Origin: Apolygus lucorum
Lineage: Eukaryota; Arthropoda; Insecta; Hemiptera; Miridae
DNA length: 64,000 nt
Assembly: GCA_009739505.2 (NCBI GenBank)
Contig: CM019173.2
Location: 11,004,912 to 11,068,911 of the forward strand
Direction of reading: 5' to 3'
Shown here: positions 12,634 to 25,189 of the stretch, piece by piece
How the letters are laid out: each line of letters begins with the position of its first letter
Position numbering within the stretch: the stretch's first letter is position 1
Translations under genes and position numbers: made by a program
The notes under the pieces: generated by a model
What the model saw: the letters and a program-made list of their open reading frames with translations, nothing else
The model's database searches: none
Told to the model about the DNA's origin: nothing

Positions 12634-13752
12634 TAATGTTGAACAAAGGAATACAAAGTGTCATCAAAGTGAGTTGAGAGGATGCAACATAATTAATAAT
12701 GTGGGTCAGCTTCATGGTAGTTCGAAGGAACTTCGATATATCTAAGTGTCGTATCACACAATAGAAACGTGAATCAAGAGATAACATCCAGCCAATCAAA
12801 TGCAAGACCTCTCTTCTGTCTTAGGAATCAACATAGTAACTGACAGTAACTCCTTCAGTAAAACATATTTCGAACCCTATTTTTGTTGAAATTTGACCCA
12901 ATTTCAATGAACTCATTTTTCACCTATAATTTTGTCAATTCGAACACCGGTTATAAAAAATTTTGGTTTTTGGTAACAAAATGGTTCAGAATATGAATTA
13001 TTTTATCTTTTAATGTTGAACAAAGGAATACATAGGTTCATCAAAGTGAGTTGAGAGGATGCAACATAATTAATAATGTGGGTCAGCTTCACGGAAGTTC
13101 GTAGGAACGTCGATATATCAAAGGTTCGTATCACACAACAGAATCGTGAATCAACATCCAGCCAATCAAATGCAAGACCTCTCTTCTGTCTTAGGAATCA
13201 ACATAGTAACTGACAGTAACTCCTTCAGTAAAACATATTTCGAACCCTATTTTTGTTGAAATTTGACCCAATTTCAATGAACTCATTTTTCACCTATAAT
13301 TTTGTCAATTCGAACACCGGTTATAAAAAATTTTGGTTTTTGGTAACAAAATGGTTCAGAATATGAATTATTTTATCTTTTAATGTTGAACAAAGGAATA
13401 CAAAGGTTCATCAAAGTGAGTTGAGAGGATGCAACATAATTAATAATGTGGGTCAGCTTCACGGAAGTTCGTAGGAACGTCGATATATCAAAGGTTCGTA
13501 TCACACAACAGAATCGTGAATCAACATCCAGCCAATCAAATGCAAGACCTCTCTTCTGTCTTAGGAATTAACATAGTAACTGACAGTAACTCCCTCTGTA
13601 AAACATAATTTCGAACCCTATTTTTGTTGAAATTCGACCCAATTTCAATGAACTCATTTATTCACTTATAATTTAGTCAATTCGAACACCGGTTATAATA
13701 CATTTTAGTTTTTGGTAACAAAATGGTTCAGAATATGAATTATTTTATCTCA
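12634..13752. repeat. Tandem triplication, about 370-377 bp unit
   Basis: Three head-to-tail units begin with TAATGTTGAACAAAGGAATA at 12634, 13011 and 13381 and end near 13752. Units 2 and 3 are almost identical. Unit 1 differs more, with a 7-bp longer period and extra ATCAAGAGATA sequence near 12773. No ORF runs through. This is a recent local expansion or a minisatellite seed. Confidence 0.9.
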
Positions 13753-14462
13753 AAGTTTTAAACAGTTTATACAAAATTTGGCTTTTGTTCACAAATTGGT
13801 TCATATCTCAAAATTCTGGGATCTTGAACAAGTCTGAGTGATTCCCTGCTGTTGGAAAGTTGGAATTTGGAACAAGTCAATTCCCTGGCTAATTTAGTAT
13901 ATATATGATCATCATTTGGTTTCTTCCGTGAAATTTATTCATGCCTGCTAAGCAATATAAATTACCCTAATTTACTCTCAATTACCAGCACAAAATACGA
14001 AGAGTCACCTCCAACAATAACCAGACATTAATCCGGGAGGCCATCCCTGAGTCCAGGGCGTGAATGACTTGACGGATACGCCCACCATTAACTTCATGGG
14101 AGATCCCCTCTCTCCCCGGGAATTCACTACCAACAAAGTGCCATCAACCTTTTTTTCCCTCCGCTTGTCTCGCTGGAACAAATTTTCGCCCATTTAAACC
14201 ACCCCGAGCGTTATGTACGATATTAATAATGGTTCCTGAGGTTGACTCGTGCTCGGACAATGAAGATGTTTCTTGCAGGACCTCTCCTAGGATATCAAAG
14301 AACAACTTCACGGTTCGTACAGAACTAAACTTTTAACAGAATGACCCATTAGTCTACACCATTGAAAATTTGCTCGTGTTTTATTTATTTACCGGTTGGT
14401 TACCCGTAATGGCTCATATTAATATAAACGTTACTTGGTGCTCCTTGAGGTAGGTACCTTTT
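13753..14462. other. Host non-coding, nothing recognised
   Basis: No supportable gene. A 62-codon minus frame at 14005-14193 shows no domain. Confidence 0.4.
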
Positions 14463-14830
14463 GTTTCCGGGTCTACCAAGGTAGAGAAAGCATTGTATTC
14501 ACTTTTGAAGGTTAAAAGAAGTTCTCCAAAATCAAAATGTCCAATCGCGTTTTATGTTTCGAAAAATCTTCCTTCCTGAAAAAATCCCTTGTAACGGGCA
14601 AAACTATACGGTTATTGTCCAATTTTGATGAAATTTTCAGGGATTTTTCAAGTTTGCGTGAAGATCGTTCAAATTGACATGTAAATGACAATGAATGGCA
14701 TGTAAACTGGCTTGTGGAAATCATCATCTCCGGCATGCACAAACGTGAATTTCCTTTTAACAGCCATAACTTCTACATTTTTCATACGATTTCGAAGAAA
14801 TATTCAATGTAGATGGTCCCCTTTTTAGGA
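14463..14830 (+). repeat. Dispersed modular repeat A, copy 4 (truncated)
   Basis: Begins with the stem-loop end (GTTTCCGGGTCTACCAAGG), keeps one and a half modules, and breaks off at GTAGATGGTCCCCTTTTTAG. The GTGCCACACCC end is missing, so it is a 3'-truncated copy. Confidence 0.75.
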
Positions 14831-16494
14831 CATCCCACAGTAAGACTTGGGCGTAATCTGGGGTTAAGTTGGACAACACTCAACAGAAAAAAAACACTAA
14901 TTCGTTTTAGACCATTATGAATTCAAATCCGAGAAAAAAAACCATAGGTGAATGTCTGTGTGTGTGACAAAATCTTGTGTACTCTGCCCAGGCAGGGTTT
15001 TCAACCGATTTTCGTGGTTCTTTTTTTGTTCGACGCAAAAATCGATCTAAGTTGTGCACTACGTCGGACTTTGGAATTTTGCCTTTTAAGGGGGGAAAGG
15101 AGAGTTAACACTTACAAAACCTGCGCTTTCGGGCATAATGTTGTGTACTCTATTTCATTATTTCATTATCTGAATTTTCGACAATTTTTGATATGCATTG
15201 TATTTCCACAAATATACACACTCTCTCTCTCTCTCTGCCCAGGTCTCACTTTCCAACCGGATTGCGTGTTTCTTTTTTTGTTTGACTCAAAAATCTTCCG
15301 AGTTTCACACTATTTTACCAGAGTATCGAAATTAGCATGGTGAAGAGGCGGGTAGGGGGATAATGTTCAGAAAATATATAATTTTTCAATATTTCGTTTT
15401 TTTAATAACTTTCTAATTGTACCGAAGCTTTGAAATTGGAGAGGCATTGTTAATATAACTCTGGATTTTCATGAATTATTCTTTGTGCCTCCAAGGAACA
15501 AATCAGTAGTGCCAGGACACCAGAAACCGCATATTTCATGAGTTTTTGTAGGTTATGTGCCACACCCACTCGGCAGACCTCTTAAAAATTACTACTAATC
15601 ACAGTTGTGACCAACACAAGGCTTACATTATATGTAGAAATGATTTATAATATTGTAATGGTTGTTTTATAGGGAGGGACCACTGATTCATCCTAATTTT
15701 GATTACTGTTTAGATTCCTTGAAAATAAAGCGTTTTTCGTACTGCAAGAACTGAAAGCACAGTAACATTATTGTACCATTTCCACTTTTACCACGAATAT
15801 AGATATGAGATATAGAGATGAAGGTGCGCAGATACTTGGCAGATGACTGATGTAGAATCAACGTGAGCTTCCACTTTCACACGAACATACGAATATCTCG
15901 CATAAACTCGTTCACCTCAAGTGTTCGAGAAGCCCAGATAATGGGTTTCCCATCACCTGAGCATATTTACTTTGGATGTTTGTTAACCGACCCCAACGTC
16001 GGAGCTCTGGGGAGACATCGAGAAGCAATAGATATGGTGTGTATCCAAGATACCTCTCGTTCTCTGTTTAGCAAATGTCCACCATCTCAGTATCACGCAT
16101 GTAGTAGCGTAGTAGATATGTTGTAGAAACATAAATATTATGCAGTTATCTTACAACCACTTGAGTAACATTAAGATGTCCAAGGAGACTTGCAGACTCG
16201 CGAACCTACACGATCACAACCGTTAGATTCAGTAGCATGTATGTAGCTCACCAGAAGAAAAAGAATCTTCTGCCTTCACTACTGAGGTGATATCCTCGTG
16301 TATCTCAGCCCAATACACATTTATAATACAGGTTGTCCCACAAAAGAACCGCAAGAAAGAAAGTATCCTATACAATTTTTTCACATAAATATGTCTTTAA
16401 GCTTAGGGAGTGTGAAAAAAAATGTTAACGTTTTTTTTTCAGACCGAATGTCCAACGTGAGACCGATAAAAAATTCGGTAACTAAACTGCAAAG
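14831..16494. other. Host non-coding with a repeat A end fragment
   Basis: Mostly unassigned sequence. It contains a solitary repeat A end (ATGTGCCACACCCACTCGGC at 15555-15574), a short CT microsatellite near 15222-15236, and a fragment resembling the ACAGGGTGTCCC MITE end near 16328. The 131-codon frame at 14948-15343 contains internal near-repeats and no known domain. Confidence 0.45.
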
Positions 16495-16565
16495 GTCATT
16501 AGTCTGGGAGACCCGGGTTCGATTCCAGGCCGTGTCTTAAAAATTTTCTTGTAATTTAATAAATT
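16495..16565 (+). mobile_element. tRNA-derived SINE fragment
   Basis: Contains a canonical pol III B box, GGGTTCGATTCC (16515-16526), in the context GGGAGACCCGGG...CAGGCCGTG. It is followed by a CTTGTAATTTAATAAATTTCG tail that matches the copy at 7555-7650. No full cloverleaf can be drawn. Confidence 0.55.
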
Positions 16566-18719
16566 TCGTGTTATATATAATTTTGTTGTTTTCTCTTCCT
16601 GCCTACATCATTCTACGTCCATTTCAAGTATTAACAGTCATCTAATTTTTCCCTTAATGGGGAAAATAATACCTGGACATATTGTTTTTCCTATTGAAGG
16701 AGAAATTAGTGTTTTACTCCACATTCATATGATTTTTTGGACCTTCAAATTGCCTTAATTTACATGCAAAATCCAAATCTGATTGCATCGTTAAAAGGGC
16801 GTCAAATTTCTCATATTTCTTTCATTCTCAAAAAAATAAATAATTTTTTTTGCGATGTTCATGGGTGAAAAATCAACTTGTAGTAAATCCACACAGCATG
16901 GATATACCCCAGTGGAAGGTAGGTAAAACTAATGCTTGGTGACTGGAAGCTGAACCTCACGTTCGAACTTCTGAAGTACCTACTTCTTATTCATACCCGT
17001 GGTCAAATAAACGTAAGTATTTCAGGTTGAAATTACGTGAACAGTGTACAAGTGGCTACAGGTGGAAGGGTCTAGAAATCAAGAATGGGCCGGACAAGTC
17101 AAGCTGTATCTCAAGTGGAGGTCCCTACAATATACTCTCACTATCGCCCTCTCCGAACCTTCCCTTATATCCCCCCCCCCCCACCATCATCCATTGTTTC
17201 CTATCTCACGGTATACGGTTTTTTTCTCTCCCTCAACTCCGGGAAAAAGAGCGACCTCTCATATTTCGGGGAACCGAGTTTATAATATTATCTGCTCTGT
17301 GAATCTTAACCGCACGGTCTCCGTCGGGGAACTCCGTTTTCAAGTCGGGGTCAACAAACGCGGTTGGCAGCACATGGGCCAACAAGGACGTCATAAAAGG
17401 ATTTGATTAAACGTCGTAATAACGGGGCGTGGTTCTTTTGACGGGCAATGGTGTTATTTGAGGTTGGAGACGTAGAAGGGCGACGATCCCCGATCTCGTA
17501 TTTCATTTTGGACAAATGAGGAGAAACTAAATTTGCTTCGAGTTCAACATGATTGGCCCCTCGATCAAACCTATATTCCTTCAGTGTAATTTCATTCGAT
17601 TCAAGCTGGCAGATGATGAAAGCTGATAAAATTACCTCTAATGATGGATGGTAGATGTATGGTAGTACCAAGAAGCAGCAACAAGAGTTCCCCAACCGTA
17701 CCCACCCATTCCGCATTCTATGCCATAACAAACTTTTTTTTATCAACATTGTTGCCCCCAAATTTTGGTCCCTGAAAATAAAAATTTCGCGTTTCTGATA
17801 TTTCTGGATATTATTGGTTCTGAGTCTGTAAAGGGTGCTCAATAACTTATTGACTCTATCCTAGACATCGCCTATTTATTAACGAAATCTCCTATTTTGA
17901 CGGAATTTCCAGAGTAGAATTCACTTCTACTTCAGAGGGTTGTTAAGGGGCAAAACTTAATATGGCCTATTGATTACATCACGATTTGATCAGTAATCAA
18001 ATCGTGATCTCAATACATGCAAAAAAAAGCAACAAAAGAAAAAACAAATTATCCACCAAATTGAGTCAATATCATGAGCACATTCAAGTGTTTTATACTC
18101 CAAATGAAAGGCCATATTTTTTATATTAAACGATAAAAGTTCGAAGCAATTACGTAAAACTGAAAATTTGTTCTTTTATCAATTAGGTAATAATGATCCT
18201 CCTTCACATCTATACGTCATCTCTCTTTTTAAATTCATCCATTTTTTTCACTTCGGAAGTCCTATCTGATTTATTAAGTCGCTGAAAGATGAAAATCGAG
18301 CTTTTAATCATGTTTTATCATTTTAGCCGACGGTGGATTAATCTTGGTATCCTCCCAGCCCCTATTCATTGAAATGTCGCAAAAAACCCAACTTTTCGAG
18401 AAAAATTATAAAACGCCGGAAGTACGAGTAATATTGGAGCTTTTGAAGTTCTTAAGAGCTTTGATGTTCTCAAATCAAAGAAAAATCTTGAAATATTTAA
18501 TATTTTTTAATGCTCGAAGCTTTCTCGGTAATTGTACGGGTAGACGAAGAAGAAGAAGAAAAACATTTATTAAATAGAAAAAAATTGTATGCATTTAGAA
18601 AATTAAATAAACTTTACAACATAGTTTGTTAACCGTCTGTTGGAAGTATCAGTGTTAAATGAATGTTTATAAGTTTAAAATTAAAAGTCAAATTCTCTCA
18701 CAAGTCCAGGCTGCTTTAC
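16566..18719. other. Host non-coding, small hairpin inside
   Basis: No supportable gene. At 17978-18008 a perfect 13-bp inverted repeat ATCACGATTTGAT / ATCAAATCGTGAT is separated by 5 bases. A 163-codon minus frame (17351-17842) has no recognisable domain and is not called. A poly-C run lies near 17170. Confidence 0.45.
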
Positions 18720-18738
18720 AGAACACCACCAGCTGAGA

Positions 18739-19091
18739 TCAGCCATCACCATTGAGGATTGTTATCGCCTCGTCTCGCTTGAGTGCGGGCCTTCCGAAGG
18801 CGGACAACCTAAATTCCGAGAGCACAGCATAAACGCACAGGAAGTGGCAAACTTCCTCTCTCAGGCGACCATTGCACAGGAAACAGAGTTCGCATCGGTT
18901 GGTGTCGTAGGGCCTTCCGTTGAGAGTCAGCAGTTCACCTCCAAGTTTGAATACCCATCGGCTGGAGTAGAGATCCGTGTCCATCTTCTCCACAAGACTG
19001 GCGCACTTGATAGAGGGATCGAGTTCTCTATAGAGTGTGAAGTTATCCGAACTCAAAGCTCTCTCCCAGTACTGGTTTTGTATAGTTCGTA
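18739..19091 (-). pseudogene. Non-LTR retrotransposon (LINE) ORF2 C-terminal fragment
   Basis: The minus frame reads YWERALSSDNFTLYRELDPS, then SLVEKMDTDLYSSRW, then a Cys/His knuckle, CELCFLCNGRLREEVCHFLC (C-x2-C-x2-C...H-x2-C), before ending. A Cys/His cluster at this place is typical of the C-terminal tail of insect LINE reverse transcriptases, downstream of the RT domain. The RT and endonuclease parts are absent, so this is a 5'-truncated copy. Family assignment (Jockey/R1-like) is uncertain. Confidence 0.7.
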
Positions 19092-19280
19092 ATAGTACGA
19101 GTACTACATTAATAAAAGTTATGTTGTTGGAAAATCATGTACTTAATTCAGAAAAAAACTCATTTACTTGTATCTAAACGTGTACGTAGTAAACGTGTGT
19201 TTGCATTCGCGCAGCAGGTCAAAACATCGTTCTGAGAGAACCTGATAGTATTGTAATGAACAAGCTATTCATAATATGAA

Positions 19281-19538
19281 TCGCTTAAAAACAATAATGG
19301 CCTATCTAAAAAAAAAAAGGATTTGGGCTTAAAGTGTACTTTAATAGATTTTTTTCATTTCTAGTGCGTTGGTATCCTTACTTTTTATCTGACCATGCTA
19401 GAAAACATATTATCAGTTTTTTGATAATGAAAAAATGAAATTTTTTGAAAATCATTTGGTTTGTTTATGATTATGGCCTATCTCATAATTTCGCAAAAGT
19501 GATGTTTTTTGAGATAGGCCATTATTGTTCTTAAGCGA
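19281..19538. mobile_element. Short MITE with 27-bp terminal inverted repeats
   Basis: The left end TCGCTTAAAAACAATAATGG... (19281-19307) is matched in inverse by ...CCATTATTGTTCTTAAGCGA (19512-19538) with one mismatch. It is 258 bp long and AT-rich inside, with no ORF. I could not find a clean target duplication. Confidence 0.75.
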
Positions 19539-19950
19539 CGATATAATATTACACACATTACTTAGTGCAATAGTATAGTGATCCACATCAAAGGAATATA
19601 CTCCCATTATGTCAGTCATCTGGATTAAAAAAAACGTTACCAATGAATTCCACGTCCATAGTTACGTAGGATTTGACAAAAAATACGAAGGCTTCCAGGT
19701 CTGCAAAAAAAGGTTATAAAATTGGAACTACCCAACTCCTGAATTATGGTTAAGTACTATTTTGTGTACTTTATGGTGAAAATAACATCATATTCGGAAT
19801 CTGCAACCAAGAATTTGTAAAAATGTAGAGTAAAGCAGTAAGATTTCAATTATAAAATGATTTAAAGTCGTTTCAGCGACTTTTTGAAGGAAATGAAGCT
19901 ATTAGATGGACTCAAGAATTTTATAATGTATATAAAAAATGAAAATAAAT
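19539..19950. other. Host non-coding, nothing recognised
   Basis: AT-rich; no feature I can support. Confidence 0.4.
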
Positions 19951-21011
19951 GCCAAGTGGGTGTGGCACATAGCTTCTTCGTATCCATAACCCGATTATAT
20001 AGATGATCCGATGCCTAGTAGTTAATCTCAAAACACCAATCTCTAAGTACCTTTCACTACCCTCATAGGGGACCATCTACACGCTAATCTGGACAATCCT
20101 AGAAAATTTCATCAAATTCGGATGAAAAATTAAGTGAGTAGATGTATGTGATTGGATCAAAAAATACATTGCCTCGACTGGATTTCGAACCCGCGACCTT
20201 AGGAGCTCAAATCAAGACTCTATCCTCTGAGCTACCGATGACCTGCAATTAATGGGATTTGAGATTCTCACAGGAGACCATCCCTCTATGAATGAATCCC
20301 TCTATGAAGAACAATTCTCTGTGATTTTCATAGGGGACCATCTGAACACTACTCTGTAACATCCCTGAAAATTTCATTGAAATCGGATGGAAAATGTAGA
20401 AATTATGGCCGTTACAAGGAAATTCACGTTTGCGCATGCGCAATGGCTACTATCAGTCCGAAGGTGGTTATTTTCATAGAGGATCATCTAAATACTAATC
20501 TCTAACATCCCTGAAAATTTCATTGAAATCGGATTGGAAATGTGGAAGTTATGGCCGTTACAAGGAATTCACGTTTGCGCATGCGCAGTCGCTTCTATCA
20601 GTTCGGGGACAATGATTTTCATAGGGGACCATCTACAACCTAATCCACATAATCCTTGAAAATTTCATCGAAATCGAGTGGAAAATGTGGAAGTAATGGC
20701 CGTTACAAGGAAATTCACGTTTGCGCATGCGCAGTCCCTTCTATCAGTCCGGGGATGATGATTTTCATAGGGGACCGTCTACACACCAACCCGCACAATC
20801 CCTGAAAATTTCATAGAAATCGGACAATAACTTCGTATAGTTATGCGCGTTACAAGGAAATCATGACAGAGACAGACAGACACACAGACACGGAACCAAA
20901 ATTGTTCAAAAAGGTCTAAAACGCGAGTGGAAATTTTGATTTTGGAGAACTTTTTTTTTCGTCCTTGAAAAGTGAAAACAAAGCTTCCGCTACCTTGGTA
21001 GACTTGGAAGC
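19951..21011 (-). repeat. Dispersed modular repeat A, copy 5 (longest)
   Basis: Starts with GCCAAGTGGGTGTGGCACAT and ends with the stem-loop. It has four to five 120-bp modules, each with TTTGCGCATGCGCA, plus the GACAGACAGACACACAGACA tract. A tRNA-like insert (20163-20241) interrupts the first module. The variable module number among copies shows that the modules expand and contract. Confidence 0.85.
20163..20241 (-). mobile_element. tRNA-like SINE head inside repeat A
   Basis: On the minus strand, A-box-like TAGCTCAGAGGA (20223-20234) is followed 42-54 bases later by a good B box, GGGTTCGAAATCC (20170-20182). The acceptor arms do not pair convincingly and the anticodon stem is mismatched. 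I therefore read it as a tRNA-derived SINE or tRNA pseudogene, not a functional tRNA. Confidence 0.55.
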
Positions 21012-21239
21012 AATTTAGTATATTTGTCGCAGGTACCAAAAAACGTGATAACTCAATAATAGCCGAGTAGGTACTCTATGAGTTCGTAGAAACAAGTAAA
21101 GCATAAAAATGGATTGGGAAAATTTGTGCATAATTGCTACGAGTCAAAACTTTTTGAAAGTTTCAAGGAACAATAAGTGTGCAAAGTCTCTTGGTTCTAT
21201 GGCACTTAATCTTTTCCTTGCAATGTTTTGCTCGACGTC

Positions 21240-21900
21240 TCTGCACTACGAGAAACGGCGCACAAGGTCTACTTCCTTTACAAGACCGCTCGGTCTTGCG
21301 GGTCATTGCCTACCCGTTCAGCCTCATCTTCAGACGAGCGTTAGCTGGGGGTTAGTTTGAGCGAAGGATAATTAACCGGACCAACTCAAAAGGTCCTTCC
21401 GGGCGTCTGGTCTCTTACGGCTTTGAGTGAATCAACTAAAGGACTTTCAATTGCTGGATTGACCGTTTAGAATTCGGTAGTCTTGAATTAATGTTAGGCA
21501 AGAGCTAAGTAATTAGAGTGGTGAGAGCGGAAGAGCTGTTCAAATGTCCATTTGAGATTGAAACCCACATTCTAGACGTTGTGGTCGTTGTTGATACTCT
21601 AACTTGGTCATTTTGCTTCGTTACTACCGAAATCGGGATAGCCAAGTATTCGTGCTGTAAATCAAAATGTCTGCAAACATTCCTTTCTCAGAATCACATA
21701 TAATTGAATGTCATTGGAATAAATATGCTGGAGTGCAAAACCATGAAGCAATATGAAACATTATTTTAACATCCACAGTGATATATTTACAGATAGAATA
21801 GATTGAGAAGTTCGCGATAATGTTGATGAATTTTGGCTTATATCACATGTGTACCTATTGTCTTCTTGTCACACGTAATGAAATGAAGCAATCATCTTCC
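21240..21900 (+). repeat. Dispersed repeat B, copy 2
   Basis: Homologous to 5625-6017 plus 6535-6725, but here without the repeat A insertion (a different stretch, 21606-21720, lies between). Shared landmarks: CTCGGTCTTGCGGGT, GGGGGTTAGTTTGAGC, GAGCTAAGTAATTAGAG and ATATGAAACATTATTTTAAC. No coding potential. Confidence 0.7.
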
Positions 21901-23076
21901 TCTTCAAATTCGACGCCTTACAGTAAGATCATCAAAAATTGATGTGAGATCAGTCATAATTTATTATTTCTCTTCGATGATGATGAAATTTATGAGGGAT
22001 CTATGGGCAAATCCGTACAAAAACTACAAATTGAATCAAAATCTGATGATTTCGTACATTTCACACACACGGAACTAAAAATTTAGGTACGAGTACAATA
22101 AACAAATATAATTATATGGTTCGATTTTCCTAATTTTTTTTCAGGAAATGGGAGGCGAGTAAGTCCCTAGACAAATTGCTGTTAGGTTAATACTAAATTG
22201 TTCCATCTTATGCTTCTCATTCTTAGAAACTACAAAATCACCCAAATTTGGAGGATACTTGGATGTTTGCTGATTACCGACTGTGGCCATTACATTCCGA
22301 TCAGCAGAAATCGTGGAGATCGGTTGAAAAATACACCAATGTTAACAATTTCCAAGGTTTATTGAAAATTTCAATAGAAACGATTGAAAAAATCTCATGG
22401 AAAACTTACTAAAAGTTAATAGGACGTAAAACAAAATCAATTCATTTTTGAAAACTTGACAATTTTGAAAAATATCTCATAATTAGACATTTGAGATGGT
22501 AAATTTCTTGAAAAAGTTCTTTTGGTATCTTTGTGTTAGACCTATTATAGTCAGTAGTTAGAGCTTTCAAAAGTATGATTTTGTGTGCAGGACACTAGTG
22601 AATTAATTATGTAAGCTTAAATACTAACTAGATTATCTTCACAAAAAATATCGTATATCATGATATAGATTTCTCCACGCGCACCTCCGACGTGATGAAC
22701 CTCACCCAATTTGGCAGACTTTTTTCATTTCAGGCAAGCGGCTGTGGCAATTTGCCCGGTGTATCGGAGGCTGGATGTTATCGAATGATAGCCCCCATCA
22801 CGCTAGCCTATCCCGAAGCCCCATTAGATTTAGATGTGATACCCCCCCCCCCTCCCTATATCCGATCTGCCCCACTCTCTTCACTTCTTCCCTTTCCTCT
22901 TCATTCCCCTCCCCTCGCGACTCCCATCCCCACCCACACTATCTAATCGTGAATCTGGAATCCCGCCGTTCTGATCAATTTGTCCAGAAAAACCTGTCGG
23001 CGTTTGTTGTCCACGTACAATGGGAAACTTCCATGTAATTCACAAATATATTATTATTTGAGCTTGGAATAATATT
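21901..23076. other. Host non-coding, nothing recognised
   Basis: Short proline-rich frames near 22690-23038 arise from a C-run (near 22843) and are not supported as genes. A stretch at 22699-22740 (CTCACCCAATTTGGCAGACTTTTTT) resembles a decayed repeat A end. Confidence 0.45.
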
Positions 23077-23778
23077 GCTTCCGAGTCTACGAAGGTAGCG
23101 AAAGCTTTGTTTTCACTTTGCAAGGTTGAAAAAAAAAGTTCTCCGAAATCAAAATTTCCACTCTGCGTTTTACGTTTCAGACCTTTCTGAACAATTTTGG
23201 TTCCGTGTCTGTCTGTCTGTCATGAAATCCTTGCCACACCCATAACTTCTACATTAAATTCATAGGGGACCATCTACACGTCTACCAATCCCTGAAAATT
23301 TCATCAAAATGAGATGAGAAATTTTCTCATCTCATTTTGATGAAATTTTCAGGGATTGTGCGGGTAAACGTGTAGATGGTCCCCTATGAAAATCACCATC
23401 CCCGGACTGATAGTAGCCGCTGCGCATGCGCAAACGTAAGTTCCTTATGACAGCCATAATTTCCACATTTTCGATCCGAATTCGATGAAACTTTCAGGGA
23501 TTATGCGGATTAGGTTGTAAATGGTTCCCAATGAAAATAAAGTCCTTAAAAGTGACAGTAGCCTCTGCGCATGCGCAAACGTAAAATTCTTGTAGCAGCC
23601 ATAACTCCTACATTTTCCATCCGATTTCGATGAAATTTCTCAGGACTGTGCATATTACCGTGTAGATGGTCCCCTATGAGGGTAGTGGAAGGTATTTGGA
23701 TATTGATGTTTTGAGATTAACTGCTATGCATCGGGTTATGAATACGAGGAAACTATGTGCCACACCCACTTAGCAGAC
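23077..23778 (+). repeat. Dispersed modular repeat A, copy 6, with internal hairpin
   Basis: Starts at the stem-loop end (GCTTCCGAGTCTACGAAGG) and ends with GTGCCACACCCACTTAGCAG. Near 23265-23395 two neighbouring modules lie head to head. The arms (CCCTGAAAATTTCATC... and ...GATGAAATTTTCAGGG) form a long, nearly perfect palindrome centred near 23330. The other copies have only direct module order. Confidence 0.85.
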
Positions 23779-23990
23779 GTTTCTCACTATTACTCCACAA
23801 ATCGGTATAGGGTACCTACGGGTAAGTGCGCTCTACTCTCTGCAAAGTTCAAATTTGACGGTCGACTCTGAGGTGAATGCTTCAATTTGCCCACTAATTC
23901 TAATTTTTACTTCATCAGTTAAATGTGGATAGTGATGTAAAATACATTTTTTCAGATGGTTTCTAATGGCAAAAATTCGATTGTTTGAAG

Positions 23991-23996
23991 CACGTT
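23991..23996 (+). other. Target site duplication of outer Polinton, left
   Basis: CACGTT lies immediately before the outer element end. The identical CACGTT lies at 58677-58682 immediately after the other end. Six-bp duplications are the rule for Polintons. Confidence 0.93.
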
Positions 23997-24049
23997 AGTA
24001 GAGAGAAAAGGGCGGTTCTACCCCATAACTATTAATACTACGACCTTTT

Positions 24050-24885
24050 GACCTTGACCCCTACCCCCCACCACCCCCTCCCACCCCTGACCCCTACCCC
24101 CACCACCCCCTCCCGCCCCCTAACCCCTCCCGCCACCACCCCCTCCCACCACCCGTACTCCTCCCGCCCCCGTGCTCCTCCCGACCCGTACTCCTCCCGC
24201 CCCCATACTCCTCCCGACCCGTACTCCTCCCGCCCCCGTACTCCTCCCGCCCCTTACTCCTTCCGCCCCCTTACTCCTCCCGCCCCATATTCCCCCATAC
24301 TCCCACGTACTCCCCCCAAATTTACCCCCACATACTCCCCCATACTCCTCGACACACCGACCCCACATACTTCCTTAGACTCCCGCAGACACGCACCCAT
24401 ACATCCTAACACTCGCACCCAGAGCCCGCACACCGACCCCATTACGCCCCATAGGCTCTCTCACCTACCCCCACATATTCCCCCATACGCCCACGGTACG
24501 CCCCCAAACTTATCCTCACATACTCCCCCAGACTTACCCGGACACACTACCCCAGACTCCTCTACACACTACCCACATACTTCCTCATACGCCCTCAGAC
24601 ACTCACCCATACTTCCTAACACACTCACCCATATCCCTCTCACCTACCCCCACATACTCCCCCATACTTACCCCTACACACTACCCCATACTCCCTACTA
24701 CCACCTACCCCACACACACCCATACTCCTTCATACACTCACCCATACTTCCTAACACACTCACCCATACTCCCTCACACCTAACGCACATATTCCCCCAT
24801 ACATACCCCCACACACTCCCTCATACTTACCCCATATACCCCACACACTCCCCTTCACTCTCACCCTCATTCTCACCCCACCTAC
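24050..24885 (+). repeat. TIR C-rich array (G-rich on complement), outer left
   Basis: Tandem degenerate units of about 15-19 bp (CCCGTACTCCTCCCGCC) grade into units of CCCCCATACTTACCC and CACATACTCCC type. The complement is runs of GGGG(C)GGGAGGAGTACGGG, which could form G-quadruplexes. The long proline-rich open frame here is a by-product of the repeat. Confidence 0.85.
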
Positions 24886-25189
24886 CAATGTCATGAGGTA
24901 AAAACTACAATTTAAGCTAGCTTGAGAATGGAGCTTCATGATAGGTTAACTATATGGCAGTATGGTCGATCTTTCCTACCCTGTAATCATGTTTCAATCT
25001 CTACTACAAGTTTCAAAGCAAGGTCAGTACAACTAAGAGAAATGACATTTATTGTCCTGAAAAGGACAGTTCAAAGGATCTAAGGTAAGTACAACTAATT
25101 TCTTTACCATTAAGATGCAATTAGTACCATTGTTCGACCTACTTGGTCATTGGAGACTAAGCTCTGTCACCTCGTCAAGGTGGGGTCGA

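Noticed and set aside
17351..17842. 163-codon minus-strand frame
   Set aside because: No recognisable domain, biased composition or conserved neighbour; overlaps other random frames.
20163..20241. tRNA gene
   Set aside because: A and B boxes are good but the acceptor and anticodon stems do not pair; better read as a tRNA-derived SINE head.
24048..24896. 282-codon proline-rich open frame
   Set aside because: Produced by the tandem C-rich TIR array; the same array in other ends has different frames and stops, and no promoter or domain is present.
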